Assembly (NCBI GenBank): GCA_007131745.1
Contig: SLPX01000298.1
Coordinates: 1 to 25,251, forward strand
Direction: 5' to 3'
DNA: 25,251 bases
DNA from: Myxococcales bacterium
GTDB taxonomy: Bacteria; Myxococcota; Polyangia; HGW-17; SLPX01
The notes under the pieces are model-generated. The model searched no databases, was not told where the DNA came from, and saw only the letters and a list, made by a program, of their open reading frames with translations. The translations under genes were made by a program, and so were the position numbers. Of this stretch, positions 1 to 8,269 are shown piece by piece (positions within the stretch are counted from its first letter, which is position 1; each line of letters begins with the position of its first letter).

Positions 1-150
1 ATCGTGGTCAGCCTGGTACTCTTGTGGTACGCTGTGGAGCACCTTGGACGCCGCGACTATCCCGGTTCTCTGTTGCTGACCGGGGCGGGTTTGAGCATCG
101 CCCACCTCGGAGGATTGATGGCGCGATTAGCTTTGGCGGATCGTTCTTGA
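1..150 (+). CDS. C-terminal end of a membrane protein (partial)
   Basis: The first reading frame is open from the window edge to a TGA at 148-150 and gives 49 residues. They form two hydrophobic stretches, starting IVVSLVLLWYAVEH and LLLTGAGLSIAHLGGLMARL, joined by a short basic loop, and end in ALADRS. This is what the last two membrane helices of an integral membrane protein would look like. The stop lies 8 bp before the ATG of the next gene in the same direction, so the two are probably co-transcribed. I do not recognise the family and the N-terminal part is outside the window. Confidence 0.55.
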   Translation: MVVSLVLLWYAVEHLGRRDYPGSLLLTGAGLSIAHLGGLMARLALADRS

Positions 151-158
151 GAGTAGAG

Positions 159-1280
159 ATGAGAAAGCATCTTTCTTGGACCCGAAAACTGGGGCTTTGT
201 ATGGTTTTTTCTTTTCCGATCGTATTGTCGGGATGCCGAAAAGACAGGGAACCCGTTTGCCCTGCGTTCAAGCCGGCCTGGGCGCCCGTACCGACTGAAG
301 AAGATCCCGCGGTTGCCATGGTGAACGGAGTTCCCATTCTGAAGTCTCAACTTGCCGGCTACATCGGAGAGTTTCCGGATTGCGAAGAAAGAGACGAAAC
401 ACTTCAAGAACAAACCGATGACGAAAGGCCGATAGAAGATCCGGATGAGCCTTGCCGACCTTCACCCCGTGAAGCGTTGCAACATCTGGTCGACATGGAA
501 TTACTCGCCCAAAAGGCCAGGAAGCTCGGCTACATGGATCACGAAGCTCTTCTGGCTGCAAAGAAAACCGCTGCATACAAAGTCTTGGAAGAGACATTTG
601 AAAGAGAGCACCAACGTGAACATGTACCGACGAGTTTACTCAGGCAAGCATACAAACTAAACATCCGCCGTTTCGTCCGGCCTGAACTGAGAACTTTTTC
701 CCACATCCTGGTCGTGTTTCCCGCCAAGGACTCAAAGAAACGCAAAAAAGTATCGGGAAAGGAGAGCGGACCGTCCGAAAAGGATCCGGAATTGCTTGCA
801 GAAAAACTTTCCCGTGCAATCCATGAAAAGGCCGTGGAACTTGAAGAATTGGGCAAGCTGGATCGAGATGTGTTTTTCGAAATCCACCGAAAAATGAAGG
901 ATGAATCAAACGGCTTCACCCTGCGGGCCGAACGGGGAACCGCGGCCGAAGAGCAACTCGTACCGGAGTTCGCACAATTGCTTTTCGGATTGGAGAAAAC
1001 CGGAACCGTCGCGGGTCCCGTCAAAACCAGGTTCGGTTTTCACGTCATCTTCTTGGAAGAGATACAACCGGCCATTGACAGACCATTCGAAGAAGCCAAA
1101 GAGGAGGTATTGGATAATGTCTTTCCAGAATACCGGCAAAGTGCTTTTGAAAGATATTTGAAAAAACTTGAACAAGCCTGTCCGGTTAAGATCCATATAG
1201 AGAACATTCCTCACGCGTCCACAGGTTGCAAGTCAGAGCACAAACCGACAAGAGAAACCGCAAAAGATCATGGCATCTGA
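159..1280 (+). CDS. Peptidyl-prolyl cis-trans isomerase lipoprotein (parvulin/SurA-PrsA type)
   Basis: A 373-residue predicted envelope foldase. I start it at ATG 159 because this gives a lipoprotein signal: basic n-region (MRKHLSWTRK), hydrophobic core and lipobox LSGC with Cys26. Starts further upstream would bury the signal and overlap the preceding gene. A SurA-like N-terminal segment (VAMVNGVPILKSQL, about residues 50-63) leads into a helical region. A parvulin domain follows, beginning with RTFSHILVVFP and closing with GPVKTRFGFHVIFLEEI. A lysine/serine-rich loop (about residues 193-210) is inserted just after the first strand of the parvulin domain. Such proteins catalyse prolyl isomerisation and chaperone exported proteins; the exact partners cannot be read here. 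The 3' end overlaps the next gene by 11 bp. The ribosome binding site is weak. Confidence 0.85.
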   Translation: MRKHLSWTRKLGLCMVFSFPIVLSGCRKDREPVCPAFKPAWAPVPTEEDPAVAMVNGVPILKSQLAGYIGEFPDCEERDETLQEQTDDERPIEDPDEPCRPSPREALQHLVDMELLAQKARKLGYMDHEALLAAKKTAAYKVLEETFEREHQREHVPTSLLRQAYKLNIRRFVRPELRTFSHILVVFPAKDSKKRKKVSGKESGPSEKDPELLAEKLSRAIHEKAVELEELGKLDRDVFFEIHRKMKDESNGFTLRAERGTAAEEQLVPEFAQLLFGLEKTGTVAGPVKTRFGFHVIFLEEIQPAIDRPFEEAKEEVLDNVFPEYRQSAFERYLKKLEQACPVKIHIENIPHASTGCKSEHKPTRETAKDHGI

Positions 1281-1638
1281 ATTTGGTGAACTTCTCGCTG
1301 AGTTGGTCGGCACAGTCCCGGGGGCGATCGGCGCCGTCTTTGTTGATTGGGATGGGGAAGCCGTGGATCAATTCGGTCACATACCTGAACTGGACATCCG
1401 GATCATAGGGGCGCACTGGGGAATCGTCGTCAATCTCACGAAGCGCATGTTACAAAACAGAGAATATGGAAAACCGGAAATTATCATTCTCTCAAGCGAA
1501 AAAAGGGATGTAATAATAAAAACGGTAACACCTGAATACTTCGTAGTTCTCACGATGAAAAGAGGGGCGCATCTCGGGCACGCACTCAAAGAAATGTCGC
1601 GCGTCTCGGATTCAATCCGACACGAAATGGGGTGGTAG
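1270..1638 (+). CDS. Roadblock/LC7 domain protein
   Basis: A 122-residue single-domain protein without signal peptide or membrane segment. The pattern of an N-terminal helix (FGELLAELVGTVPGA), a strand with a small-residue turn (IGAVFVDWDGEAVDQF), a long helix and two further strands (EIIILSSEKRDVIIKTV, EYFVVLTMKRGAHLGHAL) fits the Roadblock/LC7 fold. Bacterial members such as MglB usually act on small Ras-like GTPases, but no GTPase gene is in this window. Its start lies inside the upstream foldase gene (11 bp overlap), which suggests translational coupling. It ends 4 bp before the convergent cyclodeaminase gene, leaving no room for a private terminator. The family call is by fold pattern and is moderately firm. 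Confidence 0.7.
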   Translation: MASEFGELLAELVGTVPGAIGAVFVDWDGEAVDQFGHIPELDIRIIGAHWGIVVNLTKRMLQNREYGKPEIIILSSEKRDVIIKTVTPEYFVVLTMKRGAHLGHALKEMSRVSDSIRHEMGW

Positions 1639-1642
1639 GGGA

Positions 1643-2293
1643 TCAACCTGCAATGCGTTTTTCGACAATATCCAAAACAGCTTCCGTGGTCTTTTTGGCC
1701 CACGCCAAGTTCTCGTCCAGAAAACTCCTCATCTTCCCGGCTTCTTTTTCGTCGTTCATACCGGCCAGGTTCACCAACACATTGAGCCTTGCAGCAATAT
1801 ACCCGGAGAGCAAACTCTGCGCACCTACGCCCACATCAGTCACAGCCCCCTCAAAGCATTTACCTGCAAGCTCTTCACCCCACTTTAATCCATCAAGACA
1901 CGCTGACGCTGTTTCAAAAGGAACTCCGGCAGCTTTCCTGTTGGCCTTTTCCAGGCGGGACGATTTCTCTGTTCTTTCTTCCTCCGTATCCTCCGGGAGA
2001 CGAGCCGCTCCGATGACTTCTTCATATGCATCTGAATCCGCATCCACCAAGCCACGCAACCTGTCCCGCAGTGCCATCCCCGCGTTTGCAATTTCACGGA
2101 AATAACCGCCGTCCGCTTCGGACACACGGGTTTCACTCAGCCTGCATACCATTACATAAAGTCCGGCTCCCAAACTTCCCTCCAGGGCTGCAACCGAACC
2201 ACCGCCGGGGACCGGAGCCCTGGATGCAACGTTTTGCACAAAACTCGTAACCGGCAAATAAACAAGCTTGCTTGCTTTGGATCTTTCGATCAT
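1643..2293 (-). CDS. Cyclodeaminase/cyclohydrolase family protein (FTCD C-terminal type)
   Basis: A 216-residue, mainly helical protein. The hallmark PVPGGGSVAAL (about residues 27-37) places it in the formiminotetrahydrofolate cyclodeaminase/methenyl-THF cyclohydrolase family. That family converts 5-formimino-THF to 5,10-methenyl-THF with release of ammonia, or interconverts methenyl- and formyl-THF. The start at 2293 is set by AGGAGG 7 bases upstream; an in-frame start at 2332 lacks such a site. The gene follows glutamate formimidoyltransferase after 46 bp on the same strand. The bifunctional vertebrate FTCD enzyme is therefore split into two adjacent genes here, which favours the cyclodeaminase role. 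The cytosolic enzyme feeds one-carbon units into the folate pool. No other histidine-degradation gene is visible nearby. Confidence 0.85.
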   Translation of the reverse strand: MIERSKASKLVYLPVTSFVQNVASRAPVPGGGSVAALEGSLGAGLYVMVCRLSETRVSEADGGYFREIANAGMALRDRLRGLVDADSDAYEEVIGAARLPEDTEEERTEKSSRLEKANRKAAGVPFETASACLDGLKWGEELAGKCFEGAVTDVGVGAQSLLSGYIAARLNVLVNLAGMNDEKEAGKMRSFLDENLAWAKKTTEAVLDIVEKRIAG

Positions 2294-2339
2294 TCTAAAT
2301 CCCTCCTGGTCGCCGACAAGGCGACAAAGCATATTGACA

Positions 2340-3398
2340 TCATTTCCAACCCGCTGATGCTATACGACGCTCGATTATTTTTACATCGGGTTCAAAAGGA
2401 TTATAGTCCGACAAACCCAGGCGCTCGCATGCGACATCCACCAGTTCACGTTCGGATGGGTTCTCAGGACGATTTCCCCCGTCCATGTAATAATACTCGG
2501 CAGCCATCAACAAGGGCTCCAGCGGAATCAACCCGACCACTTCCGAACCAGTAACCCGAATTCCCAGTTTTTCTGCCTCGAAACGGACCTCTTCAAAGGC
2601 GACGTGCGGCGGGGTTATGAGATAATTCGTCAAGTTCATTGATATCTGGCAGAACGGATCACGGTCTTCAGGCTCAACCACCACTCCCATCGCCTTGACC
2701 ATGCGCAATTTGCCTTTCTTTTTGACCGGCTTTCCATTTCTCTTAACCGGGTTCCCCTTCTCATCCCTTTGAGGCCCGCCCATCTGCCTGACCGCTTCAG
2801 ATATAATCCGTGCCTTGTTCGGATCTCCACTGCTCAAATTGATGTTGTACGCAACCAGGAAAAACCGTGCGCCGGCCGCCACCGCTCCAAAACGGGGAAC
2901 AAATTCCGCGGGTCCGTAATCAGGCTTCCATTCCGGTTTTGTAATCTTTTCGGCCAGCCCCTCGTATTCCCCTGATCTGACGTTTGCCAGATTCTTTCTT
3001 CCGGGTGTACTTGCAGCGGATTCGTACAAATACACGGGAAGTCCCAGTTCACCCACGCGCGAACCGTATTGCCTGGCAAGTTCCGCGCATTCACTCGTCC
3101 CGAGACCCTTTACCGGCACAAACGGGCAGACATCTATCGCCCCGAACCTGGGATGCCCTCCCTTGTGTTTTCGCATGTCGATCTTTTCACTTGCCGTCTT
3201 GGTAGCCCTGTAAGCAGCTTCAACCACAGCGTCAGGAGAGCCGACAAAAGTCACTACCACGCGGTTGTACGACGGATCCGGATCAACATCCAACAAGAGC
3301 ACATCGGGCACCGATGAAACGGCCTCGCTCAACGCTTTGAACACTTCCGGATCTCTTCCCTCTGAAAAATTCGGAACACACTCTACGATTTTTTCCAC
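2340..3398 (-). CDS. ftcD: Glutamate formimidoyltransferase
   Basis: A 352-residue homologue of the FTCD N-terminal half. It transfers the formimino group of N-formimino-L-glutamate (from histidine breakdown) to tetrahydrofolate. It opens with the family signature ECVPNFSEGRD and carries KGGHPRFGAIDVCPFVP, in which His82 matches the catalytic histidine of the well-studied porcine enzyme by position. The segment VKAMGVVVEPEDRDPFCQISMNLTNY is also typical. A lysine-rich insert at about residues 208-231 (with KGNPVKRNGKPVKKKGK) makes it longer than the roughly 300-residue minimal form; similar inserts occur in some other bacterial members. The start codon is GTG, chosen because GAGGAGG lies just upstream at about 3405-3412. 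First gene of a two-gene unit with the cyclodeaminase. Confidence 0.92.
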   Translation of the reverse strand: MEKIVECVPNFSEGRDPEVFKALSEAVSSVPDVLLLDVDPDPSYNRVVVTFVGSPDAVVEAAYRATKTASEKIDMRKHKGGHPRFGAIDVCPFVPVKGLGTSECAELARQYGSRVGELGLPVYLYESAASTPGRKNLANVRSGEYEGLAEKITKPEWKPDYGPAEFVPRFGAVAAGARFFLVAYNINLSSGDPNKARIISEAVRQMGGPQRDEKGNPVKRNGKPVKKKGKLRMVKAMGVVVEPEDRDPFCQISMNLTNYLITPPHVAFEEVRFEAEKLGIRVTGSEVVGLIPLEPLLMAAEYYYMDGGNRPENPSERELVDVACERLGLSDYNPFEPDVKIIERRIASAGWK

Positions 3399-3453
3399 GA
3401 ATAGACCTCCTCGGGGTGCCGGTTCAATGATGCATTTCGGGATCCTAATCGGC

Positions 3454-3468
3454 TAAACAGCCTGTTTA
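3454..3468. promoter_or_regulatory. 15-bp palindrome upstream of ftcD
   Basis: TAAACAG-C-CTGTTTA is a perfect inverted repeat (7-bp arms, 1-bp spacer). It lies 56 bp upstream of the GTG of the formimidoyltransferase gene, in the divergent region shared with the TPR gene. Position and symmetry fit a dimeric regulator operator, but no second copy or cognate regulator is seen in the window. Confidence 0.35.
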
Positions 3469-3487
3469 ACAACCATTTTACAATTCC

Positions 3488-3510
3488 GCCGGCCTACCTT
3501 CCGGCTTTTT
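3488..3510 (+). terminator. Terminator-like hairpin with T5 tract
   Basis: GCCGG (3488-3492) and CCGGC (3501-3505) can form a 5-bp GC stem with an 8-base loop, followed directly by TTTTT. In plus orientation it looks like a weak intrinsic terminator. It does not follow any plus-strand gene and sits before the promoter of the TPR gene, so it may insulate that promoter or be coincidental. Confidence 0.3.
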
Positions 3511-3551
3511 CATCAAACCAATCAGCAAACCCGAGCCTGAAGTTATTCCTT

Positions 3552-3580
3552 TTGAATCCGGTCCGTCAAGACCCTATAAT
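3552..3580 (+). promoter_or_regulatory. Sigma70-like promoter of the TPR gene
   Basis: TTGAAT (3552-3557) and TATAAT (3575-3580) are separated by 17 bases. The -10 box is perfect and the -35 box has four of six consensus bases. Predicted transcription start is about 3587, giving a leader of about 31 bases before the ATG at 3618. Confidence 0.65.
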
Positions 3581-3617
3581 CCAACCGGAACACAAAACAT
3601 GGAGATAAAATCCACGC

Positions 3618-4160
3618 ATGAACGTTCATGAAAAGAAAACACAAGCCAGAGTCAGAATAAGGAAATTGCTTTCACGCGGCAAAACTTCGGAGGCGGCGAC
3701 CATCTACAAAGAGATCCTGGCACTAGATTCAAATGACGCAGATCTATGGTGTGAACTGGCGAGTTTGCAAAATCTGCAAAACAAATCATCCGCTGCATCA
3801 TCGTCTTATATGCAGGCGGCGGAAATCTATTTTCGCCGGAACAGCCTTAAGCATTCCTTTGCAGCATGCAAAAAAGCAATGGAAATCGATTCGTCCAACA
3901 AAGCTCCACGAAATCTGATAAGAAAGCTTAAACGCGAAATCGAAAACTCGCTCAACCCCGACATGACTCCGCTTCCGCCTCCGGCGCCGGGACTCAAAAA
4001 CTGGGACGAAGAAACAGACGGCGGCACTTTGTTGCATGAGGACAGGGATCCCAGACCATGGGAAGATCGTTCCAGCGTCATAATAGAGATGGTCCCCCTT
4101 CCGGAACCCGATATGGAAAGCTCTCCAAGCCGCAATAGTCCCTTCGGCCGTCGCAAATGA
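3618..4160 (+). CDS. TPR-repeat protein with acidic, proline-rich tail
   Basis: A 180-residue protein without signal peptide. Residues about 10-110 form antiparallel helix pairs with TPR spacing: ARVRIRKLLSRGKTSEAATI followed by YKEILALDSNDADLWCELA, then AASSSYMQAAEIYFRRNSL, then HSFAACKKAMEIDSSN. The remainder is low-complexity and probably disordered (LPPPAPGLKNWDEE, then PRPWEDRSS and PLPEPDMESS). TPR modules bind proteins, so an adaptor or complex-assembly role is likely; the partner cannot be inferred. The promoter at 3552-3580 drives it alone. GGAGA lies about 12 bases before the ATG, a rather long spacing. The next gene has its own promoter. Confidence 0.75.
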   Translation: MNVHEKKTQARVRIRKLLSRGKTSEAATIYKEILALDSNDADLWCELASLQNLQNKSSAASSSYMQAAEIYFRRNSLKHSFAACKKAMEIDSSNKAPRNLIRKLKREIENSLNPDMTPLPPPAPGLKNWDEETDGGTLLHEDRDPRPWEDRSSVIIEMVPLPEPDMESSPSRNSPFGRRK

Positions 4161-4188
4161 TCAAGTCATTTTATATCGATATTTCCGG

Positions 4189-4216
4189 TTGACTGAAAGA
4201 GAGTTGCAAATATTAT
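4189..4216 (+). promoter_or_regulatory. Sigma70-like promoter of the ferredoxin gene
   Basis: TTGACT (4189-4194) and TATTAT (4211-4216) are separated by 16 bases; each box has five of six consensus bases. Predicted start is about 4223, leaving a leader of about 80 bases before the ferredoxin ATG at 4302. Confidence 0.6.
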
Positions 4217-4301
4217 CAAACCCGAAATTCAGCTTTGGCATGAACCAGTGGCTGCTGAAAAAAAAATAATGTGTTTTCAACACGAAAGGAGTTGGAAAGT
4301 C

Positions 4302-4493
4302 ATGGCTATGAAAATCGATCAAGATGAATGCACCCAGTGCGGAGCATGCATCGACGAATGTCCGAACGAGGCTATTTATGAAAACGACGATGGTGATGTT
4401 TTCATCGACGAAGAGAAATGCACGGAGTGTAAAGAACAGGATCCGCCTGAACCTAAATGCATTCCTTCCTGTGCATTTGAAGCCATTTCATAG
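4302..4493 (+). CDS. 2[4Fe-4S] ferredoxin
   Basis: A 63-residue acidic electron carrier. The first cluster motif is CTQCGACIDECP (Cys10, 13, 16, 20). The second is Cys40-x2-Cys43-x9-Cys53-x3-Cys57, with a widened loop (KEQDPPEPK) where ordinary clostridial ferredoxins have only two residues. This resembles the Allochromatium-type/YfhL-like ferredoxins, which carry such an insertion and low-potential clusters. The proline usually following the last cysteine is replaced by alanine. Start chosen at 4302 because AAGGAG lies 10 bases upstream; an in-frame ATG at 4248 would precede that site. It is transcribed towards the convergent smc gene, with 63 bp between them and no clear terminator hairpin. 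No partner oxidoreductase is adjacent. Confidence 0.9.
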   Translation: MAMKIDQDECTQCGACIDECPNEAIYENDDGDVFIDEEKCTECKEQDPPEPKCIPSCAFEAIS

Positions 4494-4556
4494 CGCCCGG
4501 CCCCACCCTTCTTTCTTTTCAATAAACAGAATACTATTGATCCGCCTAGGTGTATC

Positions 4557-7500
4557 TCAAGCGGCTACTTTTACTGCATCTTTTAAATTGACCTGGACGA
4601 TCTTGGAAACCCCGGGTTCGTCCATAGTAACCCCGAAAAGGGTGTCTACCATTTCCATCGTACGCTTGTTGTGCGTGACCAGGATGAACTGGGTGTAAAT
4701 GCCTATCTCCCGCAACAGTGCGTTGTAACGATCCACATTGGCCTCGTCCAGAGGGGCATCCACTTCGTCCAGAATGCAGAACGGGCTTGGGTGATGAAGA
4801 AATATCGCAAAGATCAAACTCACAGCGGTAAGGGCCTTTTCTCCTCCGGAAAGAAGCGCGACCGACTGGAGTTTCTTTCCCGGAGGTTGCGCAACTATCT
4901 CAACACCCGCGTCCAGAATGTCGTCGGCCTCGGTGAGAAACAACCCTGCCTTTCCACCCTTGAAAAGCCTCGGAAACACAGCCTGAAAACGTTCATTTAT
5001 GGCATCAAATGTTTCCTTGAATCGCTTCCTGCTGGTCCGGTTTATTTTTTGAATGGCCTTGCCCAAGCGATCCAGAGCCTCTTCCAAATCCGCTTTTTGC
5101 GCAGTCAGGAACTCGTAGCGCGCTGAGAGTTCCTCGTACTCTCGACGCGCTGTGGGATTATAATATGGTCGCATCCGCTCGAGAACACCCTCCAGCTTTT
5201 CCAATTCGACGCTCATCCTTTCATTCCAAGGTGTCTCAAGATGGTAATCGGCGAGAATGTCCTCGGGCGAAAGGTGATGACGTTTCGCCAATTCTTCGCG
5301 AACATGTTCGGATTCCATGTCAAGACGTTGACGCGCCAATTCCTCCCGTGAACGATGTTCATTTACTTCGGCATACCTGACTCTGGACTCTTTTAATTCA
5401 GTTTCAAGTTCGCCGCATGTGAGCCGATGGTCTTGGCAAGCTTTTTTCAGTTCAGCCAGTCTCTTATCCATTTCCATAGCACTGGAAGCAAGGTCCGCCG
5501 CCTCCTTTCCGGCCTCCTCGATCTCCTTGGCAAGAATTTCCCGTTTTTCGTGGTTTTCTTCTATCGAACGAGATCGCTCCTCCATCCGCTCTCCCGCTTG
5601 CACCAACGCGACGCGCGCCCTTTCGAGACTCTCGCGCAAACCTTCCAAACGTTCGCACATCTGTGCAACATTGACTTTCAACCCGGTCACCGCCCGATTG
5701 GCATTCTCTGCTTCAACAGATAAAACTTCCACCCGTCCGCACAGGATGCGCGCCTCTTCTTCCTTTTTCTCAGCATCCGCTGTATGCAGTCTTCTCTTTT
5801 CTTCAGCATCTCGAACCTCATCGCGCTCCATCCGCAACAGCTCGGCAGTACGAAGCTTTTCTTTTGAAGAATCCTGCAAACGTTTTTCCAATTCACCCGT
5901 ACGCTGAACCGCCTGGTCCAGGTCCCTCCTGCATGCATAGAGAGCCTTGTCGGCTTCATGAAGTTCTTCGGTCAGCAACTCCAGTTCAAGTTCGGTCACC
6001 CCCATCTCCGCCTTTACGGTCATAAACCGTGCAAGTTTTCTACGCTCTACGTCCTGGAGCTCGTAAGCCATTTTCTGCAACTCACGGATCTCCCTCTTCT
6101 GCCCCAGGATCCCAGTTGTCTTTTCCTCGATCGACCCTCCGGTGATGACACCTCCCGAATCCACTATTTCGCCGTCCAGTGTCACCAACTTCGTAAACAA
6201 CCGGCCGGATTTCCACAAGTCCAAGGCGGTTTCCAGGTCTTCCACCACAACAACATCCCCCAGTAGATGTTGAGCTACGTTGTCGTAGCCTTCAGCCACT
6301 TCCACCAGCCTTGTCAACTCACCTCTTACGTTTTGAACACCTTCCACATCCGCGCCGACCATACCACCGCCGGTCAAACAGTCTTGCCCTGTTCTCCGAT
6401 CCGCCACTTCAACCGGAATAAACGACGACCTACCCTTCCTTGCCTCCTTCAAATATGTCACGGCTTCGACACCGACTTCCTGGCTCTCCACCAGTATATT
6501 TCCAAGACGATCACCCAAAACCGCTTCCACTGCCGATTCCAGTTCGGCCGGACTGTTCAATATATCAGCCACCAACCCTCTGATTCCCGCCTGCTTACTG
6601 TTCCCGTTGTACCGCTCCATCACGGCACGGGTTCCCTGCTCAAACCCTTCATAGCGCTTCTGTATTTCTTCAAGAGAGCTAAGGCGCGAGCGGCAGCGCT
6701 GAAGTTGAGTGCGAGCGGTCTCCAAACCGATCTCGCTGTCTCTGTATTGCTCCCTGAGCGATTTCAAGTGATCGGACAGCCTGTTTCTGCGGGATTGTTT
6801 CTCATCCAAATCCGACCTCTCCCGGTGAAAACGTTCTTCCAGCTCATCCCGGCGCGGCGCCATAACGGAAGACTCTTCCAGGAGACGTTCATGTTCGATC
6901 TCCGCCTTTTCAAGTCTTTCCTCCAGTTCCTCCAACCTCGTCCAGCCTGTTTTTACACGGCTCTCCGCAGACGCTGCTTCCCGGGAGTGAAACGCGGACG
7001 CTGTGCGCGCGTCGTCCAGATCCATGCGGCATTGTTCGAGATCCGTTCGGATCCCGTCCGCGGTGGACTCCAGTTCATCTAATTCACTCTTTCGCGTTTC
7101 CAGGCCGACCTCCAGAGCTTCCAGCTCTTCCGAACGAACCTTGATCTCGCTCTCCAGAACCTGTTTCTCTTCCTTCAGATGCTCTATTTCACGGGAAGCT
7201 CTTTCCATCTCACCCTTCAACCTGCCCCGCTCCTGTTCCTTGTAGTTGCTCCGGCTTTCCTGCAGCCTTATCCGGTTTTCGACCTCGTAAACCTTCTCCT
7301 GAAGTACATTCAGTTCGGTCTCGGATTCGGTGAGCAACAAGCGTTCCGCGTCCAACCGGGCTTCCACGGCCTCTGTTGAGGCGCCTATGTCCTCCGCCCG
7401 CCTGACTATCGCTTCGAGTTGAGACGTGACATGACCGCGGGTTACTTTCAATTCGAGGAACTTGTGGGCAGAGCGCCTCAGATCCAAGGCATTGAACTCA

Positions 7501-8168
7501 TCCCTGTAATTTTCATACCGCTCGGCCTTGCGGGCTTGCCTTCTGAGCGAACCGAGGGACTTGTCCAATTCTGAAATAATGTCGTTTACCCGGACAAGGT
7601 TTTGTCTCGTAGAGTTCATCCTCCGCTCGGCAGCGTTCTTCTTTCCCTTGTACTTGGTTATCCCCGCCGCCTCCTCGATCAAAACCCTCCTGTCCTCAGG
7701 CTTTGAACTCAGAATAAACCCTATACGGCCCTGTTCAATTATCGAATATGCTTTGCTGTGCACCCCGGTGCCCAAAAAGATTTCGCTGATATCCTTGAGC
7801 CGACAGGGAACTTTTTGGATCAGGTATTCACTCGTCCCGTCACGAAACACCCGCCTCGTAACGGTGATCTCCGGATAATCCAGGTACTTTACGGGCGCTG
7901 CGCCCGTGGTCAAATCCAATGTCAGCGTGACTTCGGACATTCCCATGGCGCCTCGATTCTCAGATCCCGCAAAAATGAGATCTTCCATGGAACGGCCTCT
8001 AAGGTGCCTCGCTGTCTGTTCACCCAGCACCCATCGAACCGCATCCACGATATTGGATTTTCCGCATCCGTTCGGGCCCACTATGGCGCATATGCCGTCA
8101 TCGAAATTGACAACCGTGCGCTCGCAAAACGATTTAAAACCTACAAGTTCGACTCTTTTCAGACGCAT
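4557..8168 (-). CDS. smc: Chromosome segregation protein SMC (condensin ATPase)
   Basis: A full-length 1203-residue SMC protein, within the usual 1150-1200+ range. The N-terminal head has Walker A GPNGCGKSN (31-39) and the neighbouring VRWVLGEQTARHLRG. Two long coiled-coil arms of charged heptads flank a hinge at about residues 500-680. The C-terminal head carries the ABC signature LLSGGEKALTA (from about 1105) and Walker B FCILDEVDAPLDE (from about 1130). SMC homodimers with ScpA and ScpB organise and segregate the chromosome; scpA and scpB are not in this window. GAGGGG lies about 7 bases before the ATG. The gene is alone on its strand here, diverging from the peptidase gene and converging on the ferredoxin gene. 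No frameshift or missing catalytic motif is seen. Confidence 0.97.
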   Translation of the reverse strand: MRLKRVELVGFKSFCERTVVNFDDGICAIVGPNGCGKSNIVDAVRWVLGEQTARHLRGRSMEDLIFAGSENRGAMGMSEVTLTLDLTTGAAPVKYLDYPEITVTRRVFRDGTSEYLIQKVPCRLKDISEIFLGTGVHSKAYSIIEQGRIGFILSSKPEDRRVLIEEAAGITKYKGKKNAAERRMNSTRQNLVRVNDIISELDKSLGSLRRQARKAERYENYRDEFNALDLRRSAHKFLELKVTRGHVTSQLEAIVRRAEDIGASTEAVEARLDAERLLLTESETELNVLQEKVYEVENRIRLQESRSNYKEQERGRLKGEMERASREIEHLKEEKQVLESEIKVRSEELEALEVGLETRKSELDELESTADGIRTDLEQCRMDLDDARTASAFHSREAASAESRVKTGWTRLEELEERLEKAEIEHERLLEESSVMAPRRDELEERFHRERSDLDEKQSRRNRLSDHLKSLREQYRDSEIGLETARTQLQRCRSRLSSLEEIQKRYEGFEQGTRAVMERYNGNSKQAGIRGLVADILNSPAELESAVEAVLGDRLGNILVESQEVGVEAVTYLKEARKGRSSFIPVEVADRRTGQDCLTGGGMVGADVEGVQNVRGELTRLVEVAEGYDNVAQHLLGDVVVVEDLETALDLWKSGRLFTKLVTLDGEIVDSGGVITGGSIEEKTTGILGQKREIRELQKMAYELQDVERRKLARFMTVKAEMGVTELELELLTEELHEADKALYACRRDLDQAVQRTGELEKRLQDSSKEKLRTAELLRMERDEVRDAEEKRRLHTADAEKKEEEARILCGRVEVLSVEAENANRAVTGLKVNVAQMCERLEGLRESLERARVALVQAGERMEERSRSIEENHEKREILAKEIEEAGKEAADLASSAMEMDKRLAELKKACQDHRLTCGELETELKESRVRYAEVNEHRSREELARQRLDMESEHVREELAKRHHLSPEDILADYHLETPWNERMSVELEKLEGVLERMRPYYNPTARREYEELSARYEFLTAQKADLEEALDRLGKAIQKINRTSRKRFKETFDAINERFQAVFPRLFKGGKAGLFLTEADDILDAGVEIVAQPPGKKLQSVALLSGGEKALTAVSLIFAIFLHHPSPFCILDEVDAPLDEANVDRYNALLREIGIYTQFILVTHNKRTMEMVDTLFGVTMDEPGVSKIVQVNLKDAVKVAA

Positions 8169-8243
8169 TCACAAACCCCTCGAACGAATCATGTTTCGCC
8201 GGGGATCCTCTCAAAGGGATCCGATCCGCAGTAAGCGGATGTT

Positions 8244-8269
8244 TTGACCAAAAAAAAAATTCAGGTCAA
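8244..8269. repeat. Inverted repeat TTGACC-N14-GGTCAA around an A-tract
   Basis: Six-base arms at 8244-8249 and 8264-8269 flank a spacer that contains ten consecutive A residues. It lies about 75-100 bp upstream of the smc start codon. It could be an operator with intrinsic curvature, or each arm could act as a -35 element, although no good -10 box follows on either strand. Confidence 0.35.

Noticed and set aside
1..150. Signal peptidase II (LspA) as identity of the partial membrane protein
   Set aside because: The hydrophobic pattern ending in GAGLSIAHLGGLMARL loosely recalls the third LspA helix, but the catalytic Asn and Asp of the GNxxDR-type motif are missing.
1632..2105. 157-codon plus-strand frame opposite the cyclodeaminase gene
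   Set aside because: It is the complement of a gene with clear family motifs and lacks a ribosome binding site.
6267..7082. 271-codon plus-strand frame opposite smc
   Set aside because: It lies entirely antisense to the conserved SMC hinge and coiled-coil region, with Cys/His/Phe-rich sequence typical of the complement of a charged coiled coil.
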